Shown: positions 1 through 5,721 of the stretch, piece by piece
How positions within the stretch are numbered: the stretch's first letter is position 1
Layout of the letters: each line of letters starts with the position of its first letter
NCBI GenBank assembly: GCA_020434465.1
Contig: JAGRAS010000092.1
Coordinates: 1 to 6,818 of the forward strand
Reading direction: 5' to 3'
Length of the DNA: 6,818 bases
Source of the DNA: Bdellovibrionales bacterium
GTDB lineage: Bacteria > Bdellovibrionota > UBA2361 > JAGRAS01
The notes under the pieces: generated by a model
Seen by the model: the letters and a program-made list of their open reading frames with translations, nothing else
Database searches by the model: none
Told to the model about the DNA's origin: nothing
Program-made: the position numbers and the translations under genes

Positions 1-53
1 TATAATAATGGTTAAATATATTATGGCTCCCTGCCTCTATGAGGATAAAGCCG

Positions 54-87
54 AAAAAGGAGGATCCATTTCATTGCTTCCCTTTTT
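54..87. terminator. weak hairpin, possible terminator of a gene left of the window
   Basis: AAAAAGG at 54-60 can pair with CCTTTTT at 81-87 across a 20-base loop; the 3' arm itself supplies five T residues. This could be the end of a transcript from a gene left of the window, or read the other way. The stem is short and the loop large, so this is a weak call. An open frame runs from base 2 to a stop at 95-97, but it has no ribosome binding site or recognisable protein and is more likely non-coding. Confidence 0.2.
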
Positions 88-88
88 G

Positions 89-115
89 AGCTTTTGATTT
101 AAGTTTAAATAAGCT
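89..115. repeat. imperfect palindrome upstream of the M20 peptidase gene
   Basis: AGCTT (89-93) and AAGCT (111-115) are exact reverse complements. Nested inside them are ATTTAA (97-102) and TTAAAT (105-110) around a two-base centre, with three unpaired bases (94-96) on the left side only. The element ends 30 bases before the ATG at 146, where an operator overlapping a promoter would sit. No convincing -35/-10 pair is visible nearby, so the regulatory role is inference. It is so AT-rich that chance is a real alternative. Confidence 0.35.
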
Positions 116-145
116 AAGTAAGATCGTCAATCAATCAGGATTTTT

Positions 146-1513
146 ATGTTGCAATATAAAGAAGAAGTAGAAAAGAAGGCTCTTTCTTGGTTTAATGAGC
201 TGTTAAGAATTGATACTTCTAATCCTCCTGGAAATGAAAAACTTGCAATTGATTACATTGCTAAGCTGGTTAAAAGCTTTGGGCTTGAGCCACAGATTAT
301 TGCAAAAGATAGTAATAGACCGAATTTGTTTGTAGCAATTGATGGTGCCAAGCCTGGGCCTAAAATTCTGCTTAGTTCACATGTAGATGTTGTTCCAATT
401 GAAAATAAAAATAGTTGGAGATTCGATCCTTTTTCTGCAACAGAGGCTGATGATTGTATTTGGTCAAGAGGAACTCTTGATATGAAATTCAAGACGGCAT
501 TTGACTTAGCACTTCTTTCAACTGCAATTGATCAAAAAGATTCATTCTCAGGTAGAATTGAAATGGTATGTCTTGCTGATGAAGAAGTTAGTTTTGAGCA
601 TGGATCGAGGTTTCTAATGCAAGAGCATAGAGACTTATTTCAATCTACTCATGTTTTTAATGAAAGCGGAGGTTTTAATTTTCAACTTGGCGATTCTGAA
701 TTTTTAGTTTTTCTTGCAGGAGAAAAACATTTAGCCCAACTTAGATTACATACTAGTGGTATTAGTACGCATTCTTCTTTGCCTCCTAAAGATACAGCCA
801 TTAATTTACTTGGCCAACTGATTGCCTCTTTTGCAAATGAATTTCTTGGATATCAACTTTGCCCAACAAGCCTTGCATTTTTAGATGGAATTGAAGCTAA
901 TTCCAGTCCTGCGCTGAAGCCTTTGGTTTCAATGTTAAAAGATGCAAATAGTGTTGAGACAGCGCTTTCAATGCTTCCTGATCCTTTTGTTCAAGTTCAA
1001 CTTAGATCCATGCTTTGCCATACTCTAGCGTCAACAAGAATTGGCGGTGGTTTTGCTGCAAATGTAATTCCTGAAAGTGCTTGGGTTGATTTTAACTGTA
1101 GAATTGTACCTAATGTAACGATTAAAGACTTTTCAGAGCTTGTTCAAAAATTTATTTCAATTAGTTTTCCAAAGTTCAGTGACCGCGTTCATTTAGAATT
1201 TTTAGATGAAGATCTAGGATATGAAATAAAAACTGATGATCAATTATTTAAAGCCGTTACTGATGGCTTAGAAGATTTTTGGAGCTCTAAACCCACTAAG
1301 CCAAAAGCAGTTCCAATTTTACTGCCTGCCGGGTCAGATTGTAGGAACTATGCTCAAGCTGGAATTAATCCTATTGGCTTTGCACCATTATATTTTCCCC
1401 CAGGTTTTCCTGGATTTTCACTTGCACATGCTGTTGATGAGCGAGTACCTATCTCTGCTTTTAAAGATGGTCTTAAAGCCTTTGTGAATGTAATAGCTAA
1501 AATTCTTAAATAA
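146..1513 (+). CDS. M20-family metallopeptidase (dizinc amidohydrolase/carboxypeptidase type)
   Basis: A 455-residue cytoplasmic enzyme of the M20 family, whose members use two zinc ions to hydrolyse peptide or N-acyl amide bonds (carboxypeptidases, deacylases, dipeptidases). No signal peptide is visible. The metal-site motifs appear in order: SSHVDVVP with His79 and catalytic-support Asp81; RGTLDMK with bridging Asp112; DEE with general base Glu146 and ligand Glu147; NESGG with ligand Glu173; GSDCR at 396-400; and AHAVDER with final His ligand 428. The lid/dimerisation domain lies roughly at 195-315 and includes STHSS with His209, the residue that reaches across the dimer in this family. Length and intact motifs resemble the longer M20 members such as PM20D1-like and acetylornithine-deacetylase-like enzymes; the substrate cannot be told. 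The start is supported by AGGA (137-140) five bases before ATG. It appears monocistronic: cpaB begins 222 bases downstream. Confidence 0.93.
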   Translation: MLQYKEEVEKKALSWFNELLRIDTSNPPGNEKLAIDYIAKLVKSFGLEPQIIAKDSNRPNLFVAIDGAKPGPKILLSSHVDVVPIENKNSWRFDPFSATEADDCIWSRGTLDMKFKTAFDLALLSTAIDQKDSFSGRIEMVCLADEEVSFEHGSRFLMQEHRDLFQSTHVFNESGGFNFQLGDSEFLVFLAGEKHLAQLRLHTSGISTHSSLPPKDTAINLLGQLIASFANEFLGYQLCPTSLAFLDGIEANSSPALKPLVSMLKDANSVETALSMLPDPFVQVQLRSMLCHTLASTRIGGGFAANVIPESAWVDFNCRIVPNVTIKDFSELVQKFISISFPKFSDRVHLEFLDEDLGYEIKTDDQLFKAVTDGLEDFWSSKPTKPKAVPILLPAGSDCRNYAQAGINPIGFAPLYFPPGFPGFSLAHAVDERVPISAFKDGLKAFVNVIAKILK

Positions 1514-1543
1514 ATATCAATGTTTACAGATAGATAGGTTTAT

Positions 1544-1569
1544 AATCCAAAGGCTTTGAAACTTGGATT
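1544..1569 (+). terminator. possible hairpin terminator after the M20 gene
   Basis: AATCCAA (1544-1550) and TTGGATT (1563-1569) form a perfect 7-bp stem with a 12-base loop, 31 bases after the M20 stop. Only a short, interrupted T stretch (TCTT) follows. An overlapping alternative stem, CAAAG-G-CTTTG, exists within it. It is a plausible weak terminator but not a classic one. Confidence 0.25.
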
Positions 1570-1590
1570 TCTTAGTGCGCTAATGGCATC

Positions 1591-1596
1591 TATAAT
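1591..1596 (+). promoter_or_regulatory. consensus -10 box (TATAAT), candidate distal cpaB promoter
   Basis: A perfect TATAAT lies about 140 bases before the cpaB start. No good -35 box is found at 16-18 bp, and there is no TG extension. If used, transcription would begin near 1603, exactly at the start of the structured, GC-richer stretch, giving a leader of about 130 bases. That coincidence is the main reason to list it. A second TATAAT at 1541-1546 has no -35 partner either. Confidence 0.3.
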
Positions 1597-1602
1597 ATAC
1601 CA

Positions 1603-1693
1603 GGCGCATTTAAAAATGCCGAATAGGCGTTAGCCAGGCTCTAATACACCCCCTTATTGAGTTGCCTCCGGCAAATTCAATTGCGAGGTGTAT
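1603..1693 (+). promoter_or_regulatory. structured leader region of cpaB (candidate cis-regulatory RNA)
   Basis: This stretch is gene-free, and 1621-1690 is 50% G+C (35 of 70 by count) in otherwise AT-rich DNA. The main element is a three-tier hairpin. ATACACC (1644-1650) pairs with GGTGTAT (1687-1693). A symmetric 5x5 internal loop follows. ATTGA (1656-1660) pairs with TCAAT (1677-1681), then TTGCC (1662-1666) with GGCAA (1670-1674), capped by the triloop TCC. Upstream, GCATT (1606-1610) can pair with AATGC (1615-1619), and GGC (1626-1628) with GCC (1633-1635). A competing stem ATGCC/GGCGT (1616-1620/1626-1630) would disrupt both, as in switching leaders. It matches no riboswitch I recognise; it lacks the c-di-GMP GEMM core. 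It could instead act as a DNA operator, since a possible -35 box lies in its 3' arm. Confidence 0.45.
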
Positions 1694-1709
1694 ATAACTA
1701 TATGATAAT
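1681..1709 (+). promoter_or_regulatory. candidate proximal cpaB promoter
   Basis: TTGCGA (1681-1686) and GATAAT (1704-1709) are separated by exactly 17 bp, with 4/6 and 5/6 matches to sigma-70 boxes. Transcription would begin near 1716, leaving a leader of about 20 bases before the cpaB ATG. The -35 box overlaps the right arm of the 1644-1693 inverted repeat, so if this promoter is the active one, the repeat would be a DNA operator rather than part of the mRNA. Confidence 0.4.
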
Positions 1710-1735
1710 TTAGGTTTTAAATATCAAGTTTTACT

Positions 1736-2653
1736 ATGGGCACAAATTTTCGTAAATCATCACCAAGCGGAATTGTAAAATCAAATAAAGATCGTGAGCG
1801 CTTAATTTTTATAGCTACAGCTGGTTTAGCATTTTCACTAGTTGTAATTTTTATTGTTGTATTGACTGCTAAGCGTGATGCAGATGCAAAACAAGATCAG
1901 CAACAAATTGAGGAAGCCATGCTTCCAGAAGCAATTGGCACAGTCACTCTTTATACTGTGGATCGAACAATACCTGCTGGTACAAAACTTTCAAATGTTG
2001 AGTTTAGAAAGATTTATTGGCCAAGAAATGAAGTTCCAAGTGGCGCGGTAAGAGATCTTGTTGAGCTTAAACGCTATTATGCAAAGCGCGAAATAAAACC
2101 TAGCATTCCATTAACTAGGGAAGATTTATCTCGAGATCCTGTAAAGTATTCCTTGCCACTAACTCCTGGTAATCGTGCAGTTACGATTGAAGTTGATGCA
2201 ATCTCTGGACTTGAAGGGCATGCTTTGCCTGGTACTAGAGTAGATATTGTTCTTACTTATAATTCTGATGGTAACTTAACCAGTAAGGTAATAGTGCAAA
2301 ATGCACGTGTGCTTTCTTATGGTGGAGATCAAACTCCAGTTGGACAACGAATGGCAATTAGCCAACCAATGGCACCAAAGCGCACAATAACTTTAGATGT
2401 TTCCCCGCAAGATGCTTTAAAAATCCAAACTTCTAGACAGTTAGGGAGGCTTAGCCTTTTGTTAAGGTCACCTGATGATAACACTCCATATAGGAATCTT
2501 GAGGTTGATAAATCTGCAATTGAAGGCAATGTTCGTAAACCTACTAAAGAAAACAAAGCATGTAGAAGCGGTACTATGAAGATGGATGGCAAAGAGTATA
2601 TTTTGGATTGTGATGGAAATATTTCCGAACTACTTAATCCAAATGAGCCATAA
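1736..2653 (+). CDS. cpaB: Flp/Tad pilus assembly protein CpaB (RcpC family, SAF domain)
   Basis: A 305-residue inner-membrane-anchored periplasmic protein of the CpaB/RcpC family, which supports the outer-membrane secretin of Flp/Tad type IVb pili. A basic cytosolic N-terminus (residues 1-21) is followed by one membrane segment (about 22-45) and a charged Gln-rich linker (46-61). The SAF domain spans about 67-131 with the typical VDRTIPAGTKL and later REIKPSIPLTREDL segments. The CpaB C-terminal domain spans about 140-247, with PGNRAVTIEVD, the GHALPGTRVDIVLTY motif and an ITLDVSPQDALKI segment. A C-terminal tail carries Cys276 and Cys292, possibly a disulfide. Length is normal for the family. 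There is no Shine-Dalgarno before the ATG, but no better start exists ahead of the membrane segment. The usual neighbours (secretin, CpaE/TadZ, TadA ATPase, TadB/C, Flp pilin) are absent on both sides. Confidence 0.88.
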   Translation: MGTNFRKSSPSGIVKSNKDRERLIFIATAGLAFSLVVIFIVVLTAKRDADAKQDQQQIEEAMLPEAIGTVTLYTVDRTIPAGTKLSNVEFRKIYWPRNEVPSGAVRDLVELKRYYAKREIKPSIPLTREDLSRDPVKYSLPLTPGNRAVTIEVDAISGLEGHALPGTRVDIVLTYNSDGNLTSKVIVQNARVLSYGGDQTPVGQRMAISQPMAPKRTITLDVSPQDALKIQTSRQLGRLSLLLRSPDDNTPYRNLEVDKSAIEGNVRKPTKENKACRSGTMKMDGKEYILDCDGNISELLNPNEP

Positions 2654-2661
2654 TGAAAAAC

Positions 2662-3060
2662 TTAATCAGTAGTTATTTCACAATTTTCAGCTACGACTTG
2701 AATTGGTTTTTTTATTAAGCCTCTAAATTTCATTAAAACTTGAGAAATGGCTGACTCATTAATACAAAACTTTCCTGGCTCTGTTTCTCTAATAGAAGCA
2801 ATAGTTTGTACGCCAATTAAATCTTTATAGGGAACTGCTCTTTGATCGTCGTTTGGCAGGGTTTCGAGTAATTTTTTTAAAATCTCTTGGTTATTTGAAT
2901 CTGGTGAGTCTTCAATTAAGCTACGTGTTTTATCTTCTATATAAGAAAGAATAGAAGTTACTTTTTTATGCGCAGCCAAGCTTACATCTCTAGTGGATGG
3001 ATCTGGATTCCTGCGTGATAAATCTAATCTAACTCCTAGGGTTTCAAATAAAATCGACAT
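2662..3060 (-). CDS. small cytoplasmic protein of unknown family
   Basis: I do not recognise this 132-residue protein. It has no signal peptide or membrane segment, and is charged and probably mostly helical. Likely helices are at 26-50 and 57-68; a final one at 103-117 is followed by a short strand-like tail (PIQVVAENCEI). The C-terminal half (about 78-120) has a pattern that might suit a small nucleic-acid- or protein-binding fold, but that is a guess. The start is ATG at 3060: AGGAG (3066-3070 on the minus strand) lies five bases upstream. A longer frame opening at 3096 would begin inside the apparent -10 box and is rejected. It is convergent with cpaB (stops 8 bases apart) and divergent from the PBP1A gene. 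Codon content looks like its neighbours, with no sign of recent transfer. The good ribosome binding site plus promoter make it a real gene. Confidence 0.72.
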   Translation of the reverse strand: MSILFETLGVRLDLSRRNPDPSTRDVSLAAHKKVTSILSYIEDKTRSLIEDSPDSNNQEILKKLLETLPNDDQRAVPYKDLIGVQTIASIRETEPGKFCINESAISQVLMKFRGLIKKPIQVVAENCEITTD

Positions 3061-3086
3061 GTGCACTCCTAATTTCCTTGCTATAG

Positions 3087-3095
3087 ATAATAGCA
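3087..3095 (-). promoter_or_regulatory. extended -10 promoter of the small unknown gene
   Basis: Read on the minus strand, TGC-TATTAT forms an extended -10 element (TGn plus a 5/6 hexamer), which can work without a good -35 box; none is visible. Transcription would start near 3080, ten bases before the AGGAG ribosome binding site (3066-3070) and 20 before the ATG at 3060. The spacing is coherent and decides the start codon, since an upstream in-frame ATG at 3096 would not be transcribed. Confidence 0.5.
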
Positions 3096-3117
3096 AAATT
3101 CAAGTCTTAAGCTAGTT

Positions 3118-3129
3118 TCTAGGCCTAGA
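3118..3129. repeat. 12-bp perfect palindrome in the divergent promoter region
   Basis: TCTAGGCCTAGA is its own reverse complement. It lies about 25-30 bp upstream of the -10 box of the minus-strand gene and 150 bp upstream of the PBP1A start, so a dimeric regulator bound here could affect either gene. The function is inference. It contains two CTAG tetramers, which are often rare in bacterial genomes. Confidence 0.35.
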
Positions 3130-3246
3130 GCGTATTGATTGAAATATTGGCACAATGCTTAAGTTTAGTAATCTTAGATACTTAACTGACTTCTACTATT
3201 TTAGTACTAGCAAAATGATGCTAATGTGCTTTGGATTAAGAAATTC

Positions 3247-3264
3247 TTTTACTAAATAGTAAAA
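3247..3264. repeat. 18-bp palindrome just upstream of the PBP1A start
   Basis: TTTTACTA (3247-3254) and TAGTAAAA (3257-3264) are exact reverse complements around AA. The element ends 16 bases before the PBP1A ATG. A possible promoter TTGGAT (3231-3236)/TAAATA (3253-3258), spacing 16, would put its -10 box inside it, but that promoter is weak (-10 is 3/6). Related TACTA or TAGTA pentamers occur at 3194-3198 and in the palindrome TAGTACTA at 3202-3209. An operator, or an mRNA hairpin near the start codon, are both possible. Confidence 0.4.
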
Positions 3265-3280
3265 ATTGTTGCGATTTTAA

Positions 3281-5707
3281 ATGTTGAAAAAAATTTTTAT
3301 TACGATTGTTTTTTTGTTTTTTCTAGGTTTTGTGTGCGTAGCTGGATTTATTTTTTGGGGCTATCAATATGTCACAAGAGATCTTCCTCGGTTAAGTAGG
3401 ATTGAAGACTATCGTCCTCCTGCAGTTACTCAAGTTTTATCTTCAAATGGAACTACAATAGCAGAATTTTTTGAAGAGCGTAGATATCCTGCAAAACTAA
3501 AAGAAATTCCAATTTATGTCCGGAATGCTTTTCTTGCTGCAGAGGATGCTTCTTTTTATTCACATCCTGGAATTGATGTATTTAGTATCTTTAGAGCATT
3601 TGTCAAAAACTTACAGCAGGGTGGCATGAGACAGGGGGGATCAACCATTACTCAACAAGTTGTCAAAAATTTGCTTTTAAGTTCTGAAAAGAAATTAGAA
3701 AGAAAAATCAAAGAAGCTATTTTGTCGTATAAATTAGAACAAAGATTATCTAAAGATGACATTTTAGAAATGTATTTAAACCAGATTTACTTTGGTAATG
3801 GTGCTTACGGAATAAAAGCGGCTGCTCGGTTGTATTTTAAAAAAGAGCTTGCAGATTTAAGTATTGCTCAAGCCGCAATGCTTGCTGGTTTACCAAAAGC
3901 CCCCTCTAAATATTCGCCTACTAAAAACTACGAAAGGGCAAGAGAAAGACAGCTCTATGTTCTTGCGCAGATGGAGAAAGCAAAATTTATAAGCTCAAAA
4001 GTTAGGCAAGATGCAATTGAAGAAGAGTTAAAAATATACAAGTCCAGCACGCGAACTATTTTTGCAGCTCCCTACTATGTAACAGAAGTAAGAAGAATAT
4101 TTTTAGAGAAGTGGAAAGATTTTGATATTGATAGTGACGGTTTAACAATAGAAACAGCCTTAGATTTAAATGCTTATAATGCCGCACAATCATCAGTAAG
4201 AAAAGGTTTGCAAGAAGTCGATAAGCGAAGGGGCTGGCGCGGAGTTATCAATAAAGATGCTAAATTCACGATAGAAAACTATAAAGAAAAGTATGGAGAT
4301 AATCTTAATGAGATTTTAATTGCTAATCGCCCTTATCCAGCGTTAGTTGAAAAAAAATCAGCACAAGGCTTAACAGTTAAGCTAGGAGAGTTAACTGGTT
4401 TTGTTAAACTTTCAAATGCTGATTGGGCAAAGAAGAAATTAAAAGCAGATGACTCAGTTGCTTGGATAAAACCTATAGAAGAAATTAATGCTGGGGATAT
4501 TATAGAAGTTTCTAGCAAGAAAAATTTAAATCAATCAGAAGCTAACAAAGAACAAGTTGAGTTGGAGCTTGATCAAACTCCTGAGGTAGAATCTGCCTTG
4601 GTCTTGATTGACCCTTTAACTGGTAAAGTTCCAGTAATAGTTGGAGGGTATAGCTATGATCGCAGTCAGTTTAATCGAGCGACTCAATCATTCAGGCAGC
4701 CTGGATCTTCTTTTAAGCCGGTTGTTTACTTAGCAGCAATAGATGGTTTTGGTTATACACCGGCAACAATTGTGTATGATGATCCAAGAAGTTTTAGAGT
4801 AGGTAATGATTATTGGGCACCAGATAATTTTGATGAAAAATTTCTTGGCCCAATTACTCTACGTACTGCTTTAGAAAAATCAAGAAATTTAGTTTCTGCT
4901 GATATAATCTCTAGGATAGGAGTTGATGCAGCGATTCAATACGCAAGGAAGTTAGGAATAAAATCTCGCTTAGGAAGAAATTTATCTTTATCTCTAGGAA
5001 GTAGTGAGGTTACGCCACTTGAAATAACCAGAGCCTATAGCCCTTTTGCAGCTAAAGGAGTTTTGTTTGATAGTATTTTTATTACTCGAATTACTGATCG
5101 TAATGGAAAAGTTATTTTTGATTATTTAGATAATCAGTTGACTAAAGCTACTCAAGTGATAGATGAAAACAGCGCCTTTATTATGGCAAATATGATGAAA
5201 GGAGTTGTTGAGCGTGGTACTGGCTGGAAAGTAAGATCTATTGGCCGTCCAGTTGCAGCAAAAACTGGAACCTCAAACGATCAAATGGATGCTTGGTTCA
5301 TTGGGTATACACCTAATTGGGTTTGTGGAGTTTGGGTTGGTTTTGATGTTAAGAAAAGCATTGGAAAAAAAGAAACAGGTGGGCAAGCAGCAGCGCCGAT
5401 TTGGTTGGATTTTATGCAAGGGTTTTTAGACCATGAAGATGAAAGAAAAATGGCACAATTACGTAATTCTTCAAAAAGTGAAGCTGAACTTTTAGGAATC
5501 AGTTTTCAAGAACCAGTTGCTCCAAAGCCTTTAGATTTTAGTGTGCCTGATGGAGTTGATCCGTTTTGGATTGATAGATATTCAGGTACTTTGTCTAAGC
5601 CAGGCGAACCAAATGCAATATTAGAATATTTTAAAAAGGGCACTGAGCCAATTAAGCGTAAGGAAGAGCAGTTGCAAGTTGATTACTTAGAAAGTCCTGA
5701 TCTTTAG
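3281..5707 (+). CDS. mrcA: penicillin-binding protein 1A, bifunctional peptidoglycan glycosyltransferase/transpeptidase
   Basis: An 808-residue class A PBP, anchored in the inner membrane and acting in the periplasm. It polymerises lipid II into glycan strands and cross-links the stem peptides. A short cytosolic tail is followed by a membrane helix (about 4-27). The glycosyltransferase domain (about 50-235) shows EDASFYSHPG with catalytic Glu88, GGSTITQQVVKN at 119-130, RKIKEAILSYKLE at 141-153 and EMYLNQIYFGNGAYGI with second Glu163. Residues about 315-430 fit the OB-like insertion typical of Gram-negative PBP1A. The transpeptidase domain (about 435-715) has GSSFKP with nucleophile Ser476 and Lys479, SRN at 534-536 and KTGT at 661-664. 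All active-site motifs are intact and the length is typical. There is no clear Shine-Dalgarno, but the ATG fits the membrane anchor. mrcA is used by analogy; ponA is the other common name. Its stop overlaps that of the convergent cyclophilin gene. Confidence 0.96.
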   Translation: MLKKIFITIVFLFFLGFVCVAGFIFWGYQYVTRDLPRLSRIEDYRPPAVTQVLSSNGTTIAEFFEERRYPAKLKEIPIYVRNAFLAAEDASFYSHPGIDVFSIFRAFVKNLQQGGMRQGGSTITQQVVKNLLLSSEKKLERKIKEAILSYKLEQRLSKDDILEMYLNQIYFGNGAYGIKAAARLYFKKELADLSIAQAAMLAGLPKAPSKYSPTKNYERARERQLYVLAQMEKAKFISSKVRQDAIEEELKIYKSSTRTIFAAPYYVTEVRRIFLEKWKDFDIDSDGLTIETALDLNAYNAAQSSVRKGLQEVDKRRGWRGVINKDAKFTIENYKEKYGDNLNEILIANRPYPALVEKKSAQGLTVKLGELTGFVKLSNADWAKKKLKADDSVAWIKPIEEINAGDIIEVSSKKNLNQSEANKEQVELELDQTPEVESALVLIDPLTGKVPVIVGGYSYDRSQFNRATQSFRQPGSSFKPVVYLAAIDGFGYTPATIVYDDPRSFRVGNDYWAPDNFDEKFLGPITLRTALEKSRNLVSADIISRIGVDAAIQYARKLGIKSRLGRNLSLSLGSSEVTPLEITRAYSPFAAKGVLFDSIFITRITDRNGKVIFDYLDNQLTKATQVIDENSAFIMANMMKGVVERGTGWKVRSIGRPVAAKTGTSNDQMDAWFIGYTPNWVCGVWVGFDVKKSIGKKETGGQAAAPIWLDFMQGFLDHEDERKMAQLRNSSKSEAELLGISFQEPVAPKPLDFSVPDGVDPFWIDRYSGTLSKPGEPNAILEYFKKGTEPIKRKEEQLQVDYLESPDL

Positions 5708-5721
5708 TTTTTAGACTTTCT
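5689..5721. terminator. hairpin spanning the convergent stop codons
   Basis: AGAAAGTC (5689-5696) and GACTTTCT (5714-5721) form a perfect 8-bp stem with a 17-base loop that contains both overlapping stop codons. Being symmetric, it would form in transcripts from either strand and could act as a shared terminator or a barrier to antisense read-through. Neither side has a clean U tract, so it is not a classic intrinsic terminator. Confidence 0.35.

Noticed and set aside
2..97. Open frame at the left edge as the C-terminus of an upstream gene
   Set aside because: Only about 31 codons, no recognisable motif, and a competing explanation as terminator and intergenic DNA.
1583..1633. Small frame ATG...TAG in the cpaB leader (16 codons, including a 5-codon inner version from 1616)
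   Set aside because: There is no ribosome binding site, the candidate -10 box lies within the longer version, and the peptide has no repeated-codon attenuator pattern.
1600..1700. Integron attC site, suggested by GGCGTTAGCC and a long imperfect hairpin
   Set aside because: The GTTRRRY/RYYYAAC end motifs are not both present; GTTAGCC does not fit GTTRRRY, and no integrase or cassette array is visible.
1514..1735. tRNA or c-di-GMP (GEMM) riboswitch in the gap before cpaB
   Set aside because: There is no GTTCGAATC-type T-loop or cloverleaf, and the conserved GEMM core is absent.
2329..2592. Minus-strand 87-codon frame antisense to cpaB
   Set aside because: Composition and position fit a shadow frame; no ribosome binding site or recognisable domain.
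3148..3162. Sigma-54-like promoter (TGGCAC, five bases, TTAA) upstream of PBP1A
   Set aside because: The -24 part is perfect, but the -12 part reads TTAA instead of TTGC, lacking the key GC, and it lies about 120 bases from the start codon.
5241..5429. Plus-strand 62-codon frame inside the PBP1A gene, covering the KTGT region
   Set aside because: It lies in another frame of a fully intact transpeptidase domain and has no independent support.
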